Shown here piece after piece: positions 10,178 through 19,468 of a DNA stretch of 64,000 bases (its first letter is position 1; the number at the start of each line of letters is the position of its first letter). The position numbers and the translations under genes were made by a program. The DNA comes from Microbacterium paraoxydans (GTDB lineage Bacteria > Actinomycetota > Actinomycetes > Actinomycetales > Microbacteriaceae): positions 1,302,001-1,366,000 of the forward strand of contig NZ_CP064873.1 of NCBI RefSeq assembly GCF_019056515.1, written 5' to 3'. The notes under the pieces are model-generated. The model did not search any database. It worked only from the letters and a program-made list of their open reading frames with translations, and had not been told where the DNA came from.

Positions 10178-11407
10178 GTGAATCCCTCGACACCTTCGAG
10201 GGGTGCGGCGAAGTGGGCGCTCCTCTCCCTCGCCATAGGCAGTTTCGGCATCGGCATGACCGAGTTCGTGGTCATGGGCCTGCTGCCGAACATCGCCGCC
10301 GACCTCCTCCCGTCCGTCTGGGCGTCGAGCCAGGAGGAGGCACTGAGTCAGGCCGGCTGGCTGATCTCGCTGTACGCACTCGGCGTGGTCATCGGCGCCC
10401 CGACCATCGCCGGCTTCGTCGCCCGCTATCCGCGGCATCGGGTGATGATCGTGCTCGCCCTCGCGCTGACCGTCTTCAACGCCCTCACCGTGGTGCTGCC
10501 GACGTTCGAGCTCGTCGGGGTCTCGCGCTTCCTCGCCGGACTCCCGCACGGCGCCTACTTCGGCATCGGCGCGCTGGTCGCCGCCGACGTGATGGGGCCG
10601 GGAAACCGTGCCAAGGGCGTCGCGTTCATCCTCACCGGTCTCACGGTCGCCAATGTCGTCGGCGTGCCGCTGGGCACCTTCCTCGGCCAGGAGTGGGGCT
10701 GGCGGGCCGCCTTCGCGGTCGTCGCGCTCGTCTTCGCGCTCGCCACCGTCTTCATCGCGCTGTTCGTGCCCGCGCACCCGGGGAACCCCGGACGCACGAT
10801 GCGAGCGGAGCTCGGGGTGTTCCGCATCGGTCAGGTCTGGTTCACGCTCGGCGTCGGGGCGATCGGCTTCGGCGGGTTCTTCGCCGTCTACAGCTACATC
10901 GCCCCGCTCGTGACGGAGGTGGCCGGATCGCCGGACTGGGTCGTGCCGATCGTGCTCGTGCTCATGGGGCTCGGCATGACGGGCGGGAACCTCGTCGGCG
11001 GTCATCTGGCCGACATCGACCTCCGTCGGACGCTGCTGCTGGGCCTCGCCGCGATGGCCGTCGTGTTCGCCCTCCTCGCCGTGCTCTCGTTCTGGATCGT
11101 GAGCCTGAGCCTCGTGGTCGTCCTCGTCGGGTTCGTCTCGTCCGTGCTCAGCCCGACGATCCAGACGCGGTTGATGGACGTGGCCGGCGACAACCAATCC
11201 ATCGCGGCGGCCATGAACCACTCCGCTCTGAACATCGGCAACAGCCTCGGCGCCTTCCTCGGCGGCATCGTGATCGCGATCGGCTGGGGCTTCACGGCAC
11301 CGGCGTGGACCGGGGCGGTGCTCGCGGTGGCCGGACTCCTCATCGCCCTGGTGTCGTACCGCGTGGAGGCACGGCGGGTCGCGCAGACGCCGGTCCTCGC
11401 GTCGTAG
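10178..11407 (+). CDS. MFS transporter of the AraJ/purine-efflux-like type
   Basis: 409 residues with twelve predicted membrane segments. The first segment pair contains SFGIGMTEFVVMGLLPNIA, characteristic of the drug/sugar/purine-ribonucleoside efflux branch of the major facilitator superfamily (AraJ, PbuE, Cmr types). FLAGLPHGAYFGIGALVAAD and the C-terminal NHSALNIGNSLGAFLGG are also family-typical. Starts with GTG 10178. Substrate cannot be told from sequence. Confidence 0.85.
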   Translation: MNPSTPSRGAAKWALLSLAIGSFGIGMTEFVVMGLLPNIAADLLPSVWASSQEEALSQAGWLISLYALGVVIGAPTIAGFVARYPRHRVMIVLALALTVFNALTVVLPTFELVGVSRFLAGLPHGAYFGIGALVAADVMGPGNRAKGVAFILTGLTVANVVGVPLGTFLGQEWGWRAAFAVVALVFALATVFIALFVPAHPGNPGRTMRAELGVFRIGQVWFTLGVGAIGFGGFFAVYSYIAPLVTEVAGSPDWVVPIVLVLMGLGMTGGNLVGGHLADIDLRRTLLLGLAAMAVVFALLAVLSFWIVSLSLVVVLVGFVSSVLSPTIQTRLMDVAGDNQSIAAAMNHSALNIGNSLGAFLGGIVIAIGWGFTAPAWTGAVLAVAGLLIALVSYRVEARRVAQTPVLAS

Positions 11408-11416
11408 AGTGACGGG

Positions 11417-12022
11417 GTGACCGCTCCCGACGACGACCTCCCGCTCGCCGGAACCGTCGTGCTGCTGCGCCCGAGTCCCGGTGGCTTCGAGGTGCTGCTG
11501 CTGCGCCGTCCGTCGCGGGGCTCCTTCGCGGACGCCTGGGTGTTCCCCGGGGGGAAGGTCGAGCCGGAGGATCGGCGGGCGGGCGCGGCGGACGTCGAGG
11601 ACGCGCGCCGGGCCGCCGCCCGGGAGACCGCGGAGGAGGTCGGACTCGTCGTCGACGACCTGGTGCCTCTGTCGGAGTGGCGCCCGCCCGCGGAGGCGCC
11701 CGTGCGGATCCGCACCTGGTTCTTCCTCGCCCTCGCGCCGGACGTCGAGCCGTCGCCTGCCGCCGACGAGGTCGTCGAGCTCGCCTGGGTGTCACCGGAC
11801 GCGGCCTTCGAGCGGCACGCGGCAGGGGAGTGGCGGCTCTTCCCGCCCACCTGGCTCACGCTGCACCGGCTCTCCGCCTTCACCGACGTCGAGGCCGCGC
11901 TGGCCTCCGGCGGGGCGGTCGAGCTGTTCCAGACGGAGGTGCGCGACGGGGGTCGGGCGTTCGGCTGGGCGCAGGGGACCCTCCACGCCCACACCCTGCC
12001 GTGGCGGTTCGACCCGGCCTGA
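11417..12022 (+). CDS. Nudix hydrolase (NUDT19-like, extended Nudix box)
   Basis: 201 residues. N-terminal strands with VVLLRPSPGGFEVLLLRRP lead into a Nudix box that begins VFPGGKVEP and ends with RETAEEVGL; the two halves are separated by an insertion of about 15 residues, as in NUDT19/RNU8-like proteins that act on CoA-type diphosphates. Metal-binding Glu residues of REtaEE are present. Starts with GTG 11417, 9 bases after the MFS stop. Substrate is inference only. A short 6-base-pair hairpin (12018-12033) overlaps its stop and the end of metX. Confidence 0.85.
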   Translation: MTAPDDDLPLAGTVVLLRPSPGGFEVLLLRRPSRGSFADAWVFPGGKVEPEDRRAGAADVEDARRAAARETAEEVGLVVDDLVPLSEWRPPAEAPVRIRTWFFLALAPDVEPSPAADEVVELAWVSPDAAFERHAAGEWRLFPPTWLTLHRLSAFTDVEAALASGGAVELFQTEVRDGGRAFGWAQGTLHAHTLPWRFDPA

Positions 12023-12028
12023 CGCGGG

Positions 12029-13234
12029 TCAGGCGTCGAGCACGCGCCGCAGGTGCGTGCCGACGGCCTCGGTCTCGATGAGGAACCCGTCGTGGCCGAA
12101 GTCGCTCGTGAGCACCACCGCCTCGCCGTCGAGCACGTTCCGGATGCTCCGGGCGATCCGCTGCTGACCGTCGACGGGGAAGAGGCGGTCGCTGTCGATG
12201 CCGAGGACGAGGGTCGTCGCGGTCACCGCCTTCAGGGCCTCCTCCACGCCGCCGCGGCCCCGGCCGACGTCGTGCGAGTTCATGGCCTCGACGAGGGTGA
12301 TGTAGCTGTTGGCGTCGAAGCGGCGCGTGAACTTGTTCCCGTGGAAGTCGAGGTAGGACTCGACGGCGAAGCGTCCGCCGTGGCCGAGCGGCGACACGTC
12401 CGACTGCCAGGAGCGCTGGAACCGCTGGTTGAGTTCGATCGGGCTGCGGTAGTTCAGCAGCGCCATGCGGCGGGCGAGGGCCAGGCCGCGGTGCGGGCCG
12501 TCGCCGTCCGCGAGGTCGTAGTACTCGCCGCCCTGGAAGCGCGGGTCCATGCGGATGGTCTCGAGCTGCACGGTGTTGAGCGCGATCTGGTCGGCGGTGG
12601 TGACCGGAGGCGAGGAGAGCACGGCGAGGCGCTGCACGCGGTCCGGCTGCGCCACGGCCCACTCGAGCGCATGCATGCCACCCATCGAGCCGCCGATCAC
12701 CGCCGCCCAGCTGTCGATGCCGAGCGCGTCGGCCAGGCGCACCTGCGCGGCGACCTGGTCGCGGATGGTGAGGTAGGGGAAGCGCGACGCCCACTCGTAG
12801 CCGTCCGGGGCGATGCTCGCGGGGCCGGTCGATCCCTGGCAGCCGCCGAGCATGTTCGGCGCGATCACGAACCACTCGTCGGTGTCGAGGGGCGCACCGG
12901 GGCCGACGACGTCCTCCCACCAGCCGGCGGTCGGGTGGCCGGCACCGGCGTCTCCACGCACGTGGCTGTCCCCGGTGAGGGCGTGCAGGACGAGCACGGC
13001 GTTGTCGCGTGCGGCGTTGAGCTCGCCCCAGCTCTCGTACGCGAGGCGGATGCCGGGGAGCCGGGCTCCGCTCTCCGTGTCGAAGGCGCCGAACGCGGCG
13101 AACCGGCGGCCGCCGACGGGGTCGCCGTCGCGCCAGGCGCCGGTGGCCGGTGGCCGGGCACGGAGCAGCCGGACGTCGGCCTCCGTCACCGGTGCCGACG
13201 GCACCGTGTCCTCGGAGGTCGTCTGCCAGTCCAT
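12029..13234 (-). CDS. metX: Homoserine O-acetyltransferase MetX
   Basis: 401 residues, alpha/beta-hydrolase fold. Acetylates homoserine from acetyl-CoA as the first committed step of methionine synthesis. The nucleophile elbow is GGSMGG with Ser183, the substrate-tunnel segment [12 protein letters not shown] is intact, and the C-terminal GIDSDRLFP and [10 protein letters not shown] supply the catalytic Asp and His. The ATG start at 13234 gives a usual-length N-terminus. It lies downstream of metY on the same strand, and the two enzymes act in sequence (acetylation, then sulfhydrylation). Confidence 0.95.
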   Translation of the reverse strand: MDWQTTSEDTVPSAPVTEADVRLLRARPPATGAWRDGDPVGGRRFAAFGAFDTESGARLPGIRLAYESWGELNAARDNAVLVLHALTGDSHVRGDAGAGHPTAGWWEDVVGPGAPLDTDEWFVIAPNMLGGCQGSTGPASIAPDGYEWASRFPYLTIRDQVAAQVRLADALGIDSWAAVIGGSMGGMHALEWAVAQPDRVQRLAVLSSPPVTTADQIALNTVQLETIRMDPRFQGGEYYDLADGDGPHRGLALARRMALLNYRSPIELNQRFQRSWQSDVSPLGHGGRFAVESYLDFHGNKFTRRFDANSYITLVEAMNSHDVGRGRGGVEEALKAVTATTLVLGIDSDRLFPVDGQQRIARSIRNVLDGEAVVLTSDFGHDGFLIETEAVGTHLRRVLDA

Positions 13235-13295
13235 GTCTCCATTCTCGCCTGGCCGGTCGGTCCCGGCCCGCAGGTTACGACACCGGGGACGACGA

Positions 13296-13323
13296 AGGCC
13301 CCGGACCGTGCGGTCCGGGGCCT
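13296..13323 (-). terminator. Strong hairpin between metY and metX
   Basis: Perfect palindromic stem AGGCCCCGGACC / GGTCCGGGGCCT, 12 base pairs with a GTGC loop. It sits 16 bases after the metY stop and 62 bases before the metX start, so it should end or attenuate the metY transcript. This implies metX has its own promoter or is expressed by read-through. Confidence 0.75.
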
Positions 13324-13338
13324 ACGCGGAGAGGGTGC

Positions 13339-14661
13339 TCAGGCGCGCGCGGCCTCGGAGACGGCGCGGGCGGCGGCGAGCGCCTGGTCGAGATCGGCCT
13401 TGAGGTCCTCGATGTTCTCGAGTCCCACGGACAGGCGCACGAGGCCGGGGGTCACGCCCGCGGTGAGCTGCTGCTCCGGGGTGAGCTGGGCGTGCGTCGT
13501 GGAGGCCGGGTGGATGACGAGCGAGCGCACGTCGCCGATGTTGGCGAGGTGGCTGAACAGGGAGAGGCTGTTGACGAACTCGCGTCCGGCCTCGACACCG
13601 CCCTTGAGTTCGAACGACAGCACGGCGCCGACACCCTTCGGGGCGTACTCGTTCGCCTTGGCGTACCAGGGCGAGGACGGCAGGCCGGAGTAGTTGACCG
13701 CGGCCACGTCGTCGCGGCTGTCCAGCCACTCGGCGATCTCCTGGGCGTTCTGCACGTGGCGCTCGATGCGCAGCGACAGCGTCTCGACACCCTGGATGAG
13801 GTTCCACGCGCTCTGCGGGGCGATGGCCGAGCCGAGGTCGCGGAGCAGCTGGACCCGGGCCTTGATGATGTAGGCGAGCGGGTCGCCGACCGCGGCCGTG
13901 TAGCTGGCGCCGTGATACGACGGGTCCGGCTCGGTGAGTCCGGGGAACTTCTCGACGTTCTCCGACCACGCGAACGAACCGCCGTCGATCACGACGCCGC
14001 CGATCGTGGTGCCGTGGCCGCCGAGGAACTTCGTGATCGAGTGGACGACGATGTCGGCGCCGTGCTCGAACGGGCGGATGAGGTACGGGGTCGCGATCGT
14101 GTTGTCGACGATCAGCGGGACGCCGTTCTCGTGCGCGATGTCGGCGACCGTGCGGATGTCGAGCACGTTGATCTGCGGGTTGCCGATCGTCTCCGCGAAG
14201 AAGAGCTTCGTGTTCGGGCGGACGGCGCGACGCCACTCCTCGGGGTCGTCCTGGTTCTCGACGAAGGTGACCTCGATGCCGAGCTTGGCGAGGGTGTACT
14301 TGAAGAGGTTGTAGGTGCCGCCGTAGATCGAGCTCGACGCGACGAAGTGGTCGCCGGCCTGCGCGATGTTGAGGATCGCGAAGGTGGAGGCGGCCTGACC
14401 GCTGGAGAGGACGAGGGCGCCGGTGCCCCCTTCGAGCGCGGCGAGGCGCTGCTCCAAAACGTCCTGGGTCGGGTTCTGGATGCGGGTGTAGATGTTGCCG
14501 AACTCGGCGAGCGCGAAGAGGTTCGCGGCATGGTCGGCGCTGTCGAACACGTAGGACGTGGTCTGGTAGATCGGGGTCGCCCTGGCCTTGGTGACGGGGT
14601 CGGGGGCGGCGCCCGAGTGGATCTGCTTGGTCTCGAAACGCCAGGTCTCGGGTGCGGACAT
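13339..14661 (-). CDS. metY: O-acetylhomoserine sulfhydrylase (aminocarboxypropyltransferase) MetY
   Basis: 440 residues, Cys/Met-metabolism PLP-dependent enzyme. Converts O-acetylhomoserine plus sulfide to homocysteine. The PLP lysine is Lys211 in [14 protein letters not shown]; the N-terminal [37 protein letters not shown] and C-terminal [19 protein letters not shown] are typical of the OAH sulfhydrylase branch. Precedes metX in transcription order, separated by a hairpin. The upstream region contains a TTGACA -35 and a 17-base imperfect palindrome (see separate entry). Confidence 0.95.
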   Translation of the reverse strand: MSAPETWRFETKQIHSGAAPDPVTKARATPIYQTTSYVFDSADHAANLFALAEFGNIYTRIQNPTQDVLEQRLAALEGGTGALVLSSGQAASTFAILNIAQAGDHFVASSSIYGGTYNLFKYTLAKLGIEVTFVENQDDPEEWRRAVRPNTKLFFAETIGNPQINVLDIRTVADIAHENGVPLIVDNTIATPYLIRPFEHGADIVVHSITKFLGGHGTTIGGVVIDGGSFAWSENVEKFPGLTEPDPSYHGASYTAAVGDPLAYIIKARVQLLRDLGSAIAPQSAWNLIQGVETLSLRIERHVQNAQEIAEWLDSRDDVAAVNYSGLPSSPWYAKANEYAPKGVGAVLSFELKGGVEAGREFVNSLSLFSHLANIGDVRSLVIHPASTTHAQLTPEQQLTAGVTPGLVRLSVGLENIEDLKADLDQALAAARAVSEAARA

Positions 14662-14713
14662 GTGTTCCCCCTGGAACGGTCGGAAGGTCGGATGGGCTGG
14701 TGCCCTTGCAGTG

Positions 14714-14740
14714 AGAGTACGGAATATCGGTCCGTGTCAA
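14714..14740 (-). promoter_or_regulatory. Candidate metY promoter with overlapping palindrome
   Basis: On the minus strand, TTGACA (14735-14740) is followed after 15 bases by TACTCT (14714-14719). Between them lies ACGGA-N7-TCCGT (14719-14735 on the plus strand), an inverted repeat placed where a repressor would block the polymerase. The spacer is short, so the -10 assignment is uncertain. No SAM-type riboswitch fold was recognised in the 52-base leader. Confidence 0.4.
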
Positions 14741-14821
14741 CAACGACCGGGAAATGTGACGTAACACGGCGAGGGGGCCGGGAACGGGCGGAACCCGCGC
14801 GGACATCGTACGGTGGAGGAC

Positions 14822-15604
14822 ATGGCCAACAGACGTGCAGTGGTGACAGGTGCGAGTTCCGGGATCGGTCAGGCGACGGTGCGGGTGCTGCGGTCTCGGG
14901 GGTGGGACGTCGTCGGCGTCGCCCGCCGTGCGGACCGGCTCGCCGCGCTGTCCGCCGAGACCGGGGCGTCGACGATCGCCTGCGATCTGACCGACGACGC
15001 GGCGGTGGCGGCGCTCCTCGGGGAGCTCGAGCGCACCGGACCCGTGCACGCCCTCGTCCAGGTCGCCGGTGGCGCGCGGGGGACCGACCGCGTCGAGGAT
15101 GCCGCGCTCGCCGACTGGCAGTGGATGTACGACGCGAACGTCCTCGCGACCCAGCGCCTCGTCGCCGGACTGCTCCCGATGCTCCGTCGCACCGCGGACG
15201 TGGACGGCCATGCCGACCTCCTGTTCGTGACCTCGACGGCCGCGCAGACCGCCTACCCGGGCGGCGCGGGCTACAACGCGGCGAAGGCGGCCGAGGCGAT
15301 GCTCGTCCGTGCGCTGCGTCAGGAACTGAACGGCGAGCCGCTCCGGGTGGCCGAGATCGCTCCCGGGATGGTGCACACGGAGGAGTTCACGCTGAACCGG
15401 CTCGGGGGCGACGCCGTCGCCGCGGAGGCCGTGTACTCCGGGGTCGAGGCGCCCCTTCGCGCCGAGGACGTGGCGGACGTGATCGCCTACGCCCTGGACG
15501 CTCCTGCCCACGTGAACCTCGACCTCGTCACGATGCGGCCCGTCGCCCAGTCGGCGCAGCACCTGCTCGCGCGAGGCCCGCTGCGGGTCCGGCCGGTCGA
15601 GTGA
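14822..15604 (+). CDS. SDR-family oxidoreductase
   Basis: 260 residues. Classical short-chain dehydrogenase/reductase with the cofactor motif TGASSGIGQ near the N-terminus, the [12 protein letters not shown] segment after strand 4, and a [10 protein letters not shown] active-site motif (Tyr-x3-Lys) preceded by a [12 protein letters not shown] serine/threonine region. The RR pair after strand 2 (VARRADRL) suggests NADP(H). The start at ATG 14822 follows GGAGGA; a GTG nine bases upstream is less likely. The stop overlaps the ung start by 4 bases. Substrate unknown. Confidence 0.9.
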   Translation: MANRRAVVTGASSGIGQATVRVLRSRGWDVVGVARRADRLAALSAETGASTIACDLTDDAAVAALLGELERTGPVHALVQVAGGARGTDRVEDAALADWQWMYDANVLATQRLVAGLLPMLRRTADVDGHADLLFVTSTAAQTAYPGGAGYNAAKAAEAMLVRALRQELNGEPLRVAEIAPGMVHTEEFTLNRLGGDAVAAEAVYSGVEAPLRAEDVADVIAYALDAPAHVNLDLVTMRPVAQSAQHLLARGPLRVRPVE

Positions 15605-16320
15605 GCGGAGGACGCACCCTCGCGGAACTCGCCGACGAGGGACTGATCGACGCGGGATGGGCGGAGGCGCTGGCCCCGGTGCAGGACACCATCACGGCGC
15701 TCGGCGAACGGCTGCGCGCCGAGCAGGCGGCCGGTCACGGATACCTTCCTGCGGGGCCGAACGTGCTGCGCGCCTTCCAGCGACCACTCGCGGACGTGCG
15801 TGTGCTCATCACGGGCCAGGACCCCTATCCGACTCCCGGGCACCCGATCGGGCTGTCGTTCGCCGTGGACCGCGACGTGCGGCCGCTGCCCCGGAGCCTG
15901 ACGAACATCTACAAGGAGCGGGAGGCCGACCTCGGCCTCCCGCCCGCCCCGCACGGAGACCTCACCGCGTGGAGCGATCAAGGCGTGCTGCTGCTCAACC
16001 GCGTCCTGACGGTGCGCCCCGGAGCGGCCGCCTCCCACCGCGGCTGGGGATGGGAGCAGGTGACGGAGCTCGCGATCCGCACCCTCGTGGCCCGGGAGCA
16101 GCCGCTCGTCGCGATCCTCTGGGGGCGTGACGCGGCGAACCTCCAGCCCCTTCTCGGCGACACCCCCGTGATCGCCTCCGCGCATCCGTCCCCTCTCTCC
16201 GCGAGCCGTGGCTTCTTCGGCTCCCGGCCCTTCTCCCGCGCGAACGCGCTCCTGGAGGGACTCGGCAGTGCTCCGGTGGATTGGAGGGTGGAGGGCGAGG
16301 CGTCCGGCTCTCTAAGCTGA
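15601..16320 (+). CDS. ung: Uracil-DNA glycosylase
   Basis: 239 residues, family 1 UDG. Removes uracil from DNA at the start of base excision repair. The water-activating motif GQDPYP carries catalytic Asp74, [12 protein letters not shown] and the C-terminal minor-groove loop [18 protein letters not shown] are intact. Starts at GTG 15601 inside the SDR stop codon. Followed after 4 bases by a GNAT gene, so the three genes are likely co-transcribed. Confidence 0.95.
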   Translation: MSGGRTLAELADEGLIDAGWAEALAPVQDTITALGERLRAEQAAGHGYLPAGPNVLRAFQRPLADVRVLITGQDPYPTPGHPIGLSFAVDRDVRPLPRSLTNIYKEREADLGLPPAPHGDLTAWSDQGVLLLNRVLTVRPGAAASHRGWGWEQVTELAIRTLVAREQPLVAILWGRDAANLQPLLGDTPVIASAHPSPLSASRGFFGSRPFSRANALLEGLGSAPVDWRVEGEASGSLS

Positions 16321-16324
16321 GCGC

Positions 16325-16939
16325 ATGCAGTTCGAGCCGGGGGACCGCCGCCGCGTTCTCCCGCGTCATCTGCGACCGGCGACAGCGCCGGACACGTTCT
16401 CCTACGTCATCAGACCGGCACGCGCGGCCGATCTGCCGCACGTGCGGGAGATCTACAACCACTTCGTCAGCAATTCGGCCGTCACCCTGGACGAGCGCCG
16501 CAGCAGCATCCCGTACTGGCGGGACAAGTTCACCCTGCTGGAGCGGCTCGGGCTGCCGTTCCTCGTGGCGGTGTCGCCCTCCGGCGCCATCCTCGGGTAT
16601 GCGCTCGCGCAGCCGTGGGCGGGCAAGAACGCGTACCGGTACACGGTCGAGGACTCGATCTACCTCGGTCCCGGCGCGGCCGGCAAGGGTCTCGGGTCGG
16701 CCCTTCTGCAGGCGCTGATCGCGGCGTGCGAGCAGCGGGGGCTCCGGGAGATGGTCGCCGTCATCAGCGACCAGGGTGCGGAGGCCTCGATCCGGCTGCA
16801 CGAGAAGCTGGGCTTCGTGGAGGCCGGTCGCATGGGGCGCGTCGGCCACAAGTTCGGCCGCGACCTCGGCACCGTCTACCTGCGCCGGGTGCTCCGCCCA
16901 TCCCGCCCTCGCCGTCGCCTCTCGCTCTTCCCGCGCTGA
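16325..16939 (+). CDS. GNAT family N-acetyltransferase (phosphinothricin-acetyltransferase-like)
   Basis: 204 residues. After a 28-residue leader the GNAT domain begins at YVIRPARAADLPHVREIYNHFV, the N-terminus typical of the Pat/YncA branch. The acetyl-CoA pyrophosphate loop GPGAAGKGLGSALLQALI is present, followed by VAVISDQGAEASIRLHEKLGF. The C-terminal RVGHKFGRDLGTVYLRRVL fits the same branch. Branch members acetylate amines such as phosphinothricin or methionine derivatives; actual substrate unknown. Confidence 0.85.
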   Translation: MQFEPGDRRRVLPRHLRPATAPDTFSYVIRPARAADLPHVREIYNHFVSNSAVTLDERRSSIPYWRDKFTLLERLGLPFLVAVSPSGAILGYALAQPWAGKNAYRYTVEDSIYLGPGAAGKGLGSALLQALIAACEQRGLREMVAVISDQGAEASIRLHEKLGFVEAGRMGRVGHKFGRDLGTVYLRRVLRPSRPRRRLSLFPR

Positions 16940-16947
16940 CCCCTCGC

Positions 16948-17018
16948 CCCACCCCTTGCGTGCCTCCCACCCCGTTGCGGGCGCACGCAACGGGCCGGGG
17001 CGGCCGCAAAGGGGTGGG
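16948..17018. terminator. Nested hairpin between convergent genes
   Basis: An inner perfect stem CCCGTTGCG / CGCAACGGG (16971-16979 with 16986-16994, 6-base loop) sits within an outer pairing of CCACCCCTTGCG (16949-16960) with CGCAAAGGGGTGG (17005-17017) that needs one bulged base. It lies between the GNAT stop and the stop of the ABC ATPase, so probably a bidirectional terminator. Confidence 0.6.
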
Positions 17019-17025
17019 TCGGCGA

Positions 17026-17814
17026 TCAGGCGTCGGGGATGACGGGGATCGCGGAGAGCAGCGTGCGGGTGTAGTCGGCGGTCGGGTGGAGCAGCACGTC
17101 ACGGGTCGGACCGCGCTCGACGATGCGGCCGTCCTTCATGACGACGACCGTGTCGCAGAGGTTCTGCACCACGCCGATGTCGTGTGACACGAGCAGCAGC
17201 GTGAGCTCGTCCGCGACTCGGAGTTCCGCGAGCAGCTCGAGGATCTGCGCGCGCACCGTGACGTCCAGCGCCGACAGCGGCTCGTCGCCCACGAGGATCC
17301 GCGGACGATGGACGAGCGCGCGGGCGAGAGCGATCCGCTGCCGCTGCCCGCCGGAGAACTCGTGCGGATAGCGATCGCCCATCTCCGGGTCCAGGCCGAC
17401 CCGGGCGATGACCTCGCGCACCCGTGCCCGATGGTCGCCGTCGATGCCGAGGGCCCACAACGGCTCCCGCACGATCTGCCCCGCCGTCATCCGGGGGTCG
17501 AGCGAGGCATAGGGATCCTGGAAGACGAGACCCGTCTGCCGGCGCAACCAGTGCAGCGATCGCGCGGAGGCGCCGGCGTCGACGAGCCGACCGTCCACCG
17601 ACACGGTGCCCGCGGTCGGTCGGTCGAGGCCCAGCAGGAGTCGCACGAGCGTCGACTTCCCCGAGCCGGACTCGCCGATGATCCCCAGGGAGGCGCCCTC
17701 GGGCACGTCGAGGTCGGTCGGCTGGAGCGCCGTCTGCCGCCGCGTGCGCTCGAACGCCGTCCGCTTCGGCACGACGAAGTCCCGTCGCAGCCCGCGCGCT
17801 TCGATGAGGCTCAT
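17026..17814 (-). CDS. Dipeptide/oligopeptide ABC transporter ATP-binding protein (DppF/OppF-like)
   Basis: 262 residues. Walker A GESGSGKST, Q-loop GLVFQDPYASLDPRM, signature FSGGQRQRIALA, Walker B ILVGDEPLSALD and the H-loop LLLVSHD are all intact. It ends soon after the domain core, with the GPTRDVLLHPTADYTRTLL tail typical of oligopeptide-type ATPases. The ATG at 17814 overlaps the stop of the upstream ATPase by 4 bases and is chosen over an in-frame start further upstream. Last gene of the five-gene importer operon. Confidence 0.9.
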   Translation of the reverse strand: MSLIEARGLRRDFVVPKRTAFERTRRQTALQPTDLDVPEGASLGIIGESGSGKSTLVRLLLGLDRPTAGTVSVDGRLVDAGASARSLHWLRRQTGLVFQDPYASLDPRMTAGQIVREPLWALGIDGDHRARVREVIARVGLDPEMGDRYPHEFSGGQRQRIALARALVHRPRILVGDEPLSALDVTVRAQILELLAELRVADELTLLLVSHDIGVVQNLCDTVVVMKDGRIVERGPTRDVLLHPTADYTRTLLSAIPVIPDA

Positions 17815-18602
17815 GCCTCTCCTCCCTCGGGCCGCCACAGCGTCGCGGTCGCGTCCCGCAGCAGCCCCTGCGTGACAGGAGAGGTCGGCGCGGTCAGCAG
17901 CCGCGACACCGGTGCGCTCTCGACGACCCGACCGTGCTCCAGCACGACTCCCTCGGTCGCCACCTGGGACAGCACCGCGAGGTCGTGCGTGATGAACAGG
18001 AGCGACATGCCCTCGTCGGCGACGAGCCCGAGCAGCAGCGACAGGATCTCGGCCTGGATCGTCACGTCGAGGGCCGTCGTGGGCTCGTCCGCGATCAGCA
18101 GCCGCGGACGGCAGGCGAGGGCCATCGCGATCGCGACGCGCTGCCGCTGGCCGCCGGAGAGCTGGTGCGGATACCGGTCGACGATGGTCTCCGGGTCGGG
18201 GAGTCGCACGCGGGCGGCTTCCGCGATCGCCCGGTCACGGGCCTCGCGCCGGCCCAGGCCTTCGTGGATGCGGATGGACTCCGCGATCTGGCGGCCGACC
18301 GTCCGGATCGGGTTGAGCGCCGTCCGGGGTTCCTGGAACACGATGCCGATGTCGTCGCCGCGCAGCCGGGCGAGTTCACGGTCCGGCATCCCGATCAGCT
18401 CGGTGCCGTCCCACCGGATGCTCCCGCGTGCCGTCGCCCCCTCCGGCAGCAGCCCGAGCGCGGCGAGCGCCGTGAGGGACTTGCCGGAGCCCGACTCGCC
18501 GATCACCCCGAGGCGGGTGCCGTCGGGGACCTGGAGCGAGACGCCGTCGACCACGCGGCGTCCGTCGATCTCGATGACGAGATCCTCGACCGTCAGACTC
18601 AT
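17811..18602 (-). CDS. Dipeptide/oligopeptide ABC transporter ATP-binding protein (DppD/OppD-like)
   Basis: 263 residues with Walker A GESGSGKSLTA, Q-loop IGIVFQEPRTALNPIRTVG, signature LSGGQRQRVAIA, Walker B LLIADEPTTALD and H-loop LLFITHDLAVL. Together with the following ATPase it forms the cytosolic motor of the importer. It lacks the long C-terminal oligopeptide-transporter extension that DppD proteins often have, ending at LWRPEGGEA. The start ATG overlaps the permease stop by 4 bases. Confidence 0.9.
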   Translation of the reverse strand: MSLTVEDLVIEIDGRRVVDGVSLQVPDGTRLGVIGESGSGKSLTALAALGLLPEGATARGSIRWDGTELIGMPDRELARLRGDDIGIVFQEPRTALNPIRTVGRQIAESIRIHEGLGRREARDRAIAEAARVRLPDPETIVDRYPHQLSGGQRQRVAIAMALACRPRLLIADEPTTALDVTIQAEILSLLLGLVADEGMSLLFITHDLAVLSQVATEGVVLEHGRVVESAPVSRLLTAPTSPVTQGLLRDATATLWRPEGGEA

Positions 18603-19468
18603 GCGACCACCGCCGGTGTGTGCGTCTCGGCGGCACGGTGCCGCAGGGTGGGGTCCGTGGCTTCGCGGAGCCCGTCGCCGAGCAGGTTGAGGGCGAGCAC
18701 GGTCAGGGTGATCGTGAGCCCGGGCCAGATCACGGTGAGAGGGTGCACGCCGATGTAGCGCTGGAGATCCGCGAGCAGCAGCCCCCAGCTCGGTTCGACG
18801 ACCGAGGCCCCGAAGCCGAGGTACGACAGGCCGGCCTCCGCGAGGACGGCCACGGCCATCGACCACGAGAGCTGCACGATGAACACCGGAGCCACGTTCG
18901 GGAGGAGGTGGCGGACGAGGCTCTGCGCGGGGGTGAGGCCGGACGCGCGCGCGGCGAGCACGAAGTCGCTCTGCTGCACGCGGCGCAGCTCCGGCCGCGT
19001 GACCCGTGCGATGTTCACGCCGAACCCGATCCCCACCGCCCAGATCACGACCCAGAGCGATCCGCCCCACACCGACGAGATCATCATCGCGATCAGCAGC
19101 ACGGGGAAGGCGATGAGGATGTCGACGAACACGGCGACCGTCTCCCGCACGAGCCGGGTGGTCAGGGCGCCGAGGGCGGCGAGGGCGATGCCGACGACGG
19201 TGGCCACGAGTCCCGCGCCGACACTGACGAAGACCGTGGTCCGCGCCCCCGCCATGAGCAGGCTCAGGATGTCGCGTCCGGTGTCGTCCGTCCCGAGCAG
19301 GTGCGGCCAGCCCGGCGGCAGCCAGCGGTCGCCGATGTCCGAGGCCCGCGGGTCGAACGGCGTCCAGAAGAGGGACACGACGGCCGCCAGGGCGACGATG
19401 GCGATGACGATCAGTCCGAAGCGGCCGGTCGAGGTCCGCCAGAGCCGAGGGAACCAGCGCGCGCTCAT
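18599..19468 (-). CDS. Dipeptide/oligopeptide ABC transporter permease (DppC-like)
   Basis: 289 residues with six predicted membrane segments and a cytosolic N-terminus. The extracytoplasmic loop after the first segment has WLPPGWPHLLGTDDTGRDILS, the hallmark of the DppC/OppC family, and the EAA-type coupling loop AARASGLTPAQSLVRHLLPN is intact. Overlaps both neighbours by 4 bases. Confidence 0.92.
   Translation of the reverse strand: MSARWFPRLWRTSTGRFGLIVIAIVALAAVVSLFWTPFDPRASDIGDRWLPPGWPHLLGTDDTGRDILSLLMAGARTTVFVSVGAGLVATVVGIALAALGALTTRLVRETVAVFVDILIAFPVLLIAMMISSVWGGSLWVVIWAVGIGFGVNIARVTRPELRRVQQSDFVLAARASGLTPAQSLVRHLLPNVAPVFIVQLSWSMAVAVLAEAGLSYLGFGASVVEPSWGLLLADLQRYIGVHPLTVIWPGLTITLTVLALNLLGDGLREATDPTLRHRAAETHTPAVVA

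Noticed and set aside
14662..14713. Possible SAM riboswitch in the metY leader
   Set aside because: The leader is only about 50 bases, and no four-way-junction or SAM-IV-like pairing could be drawn.
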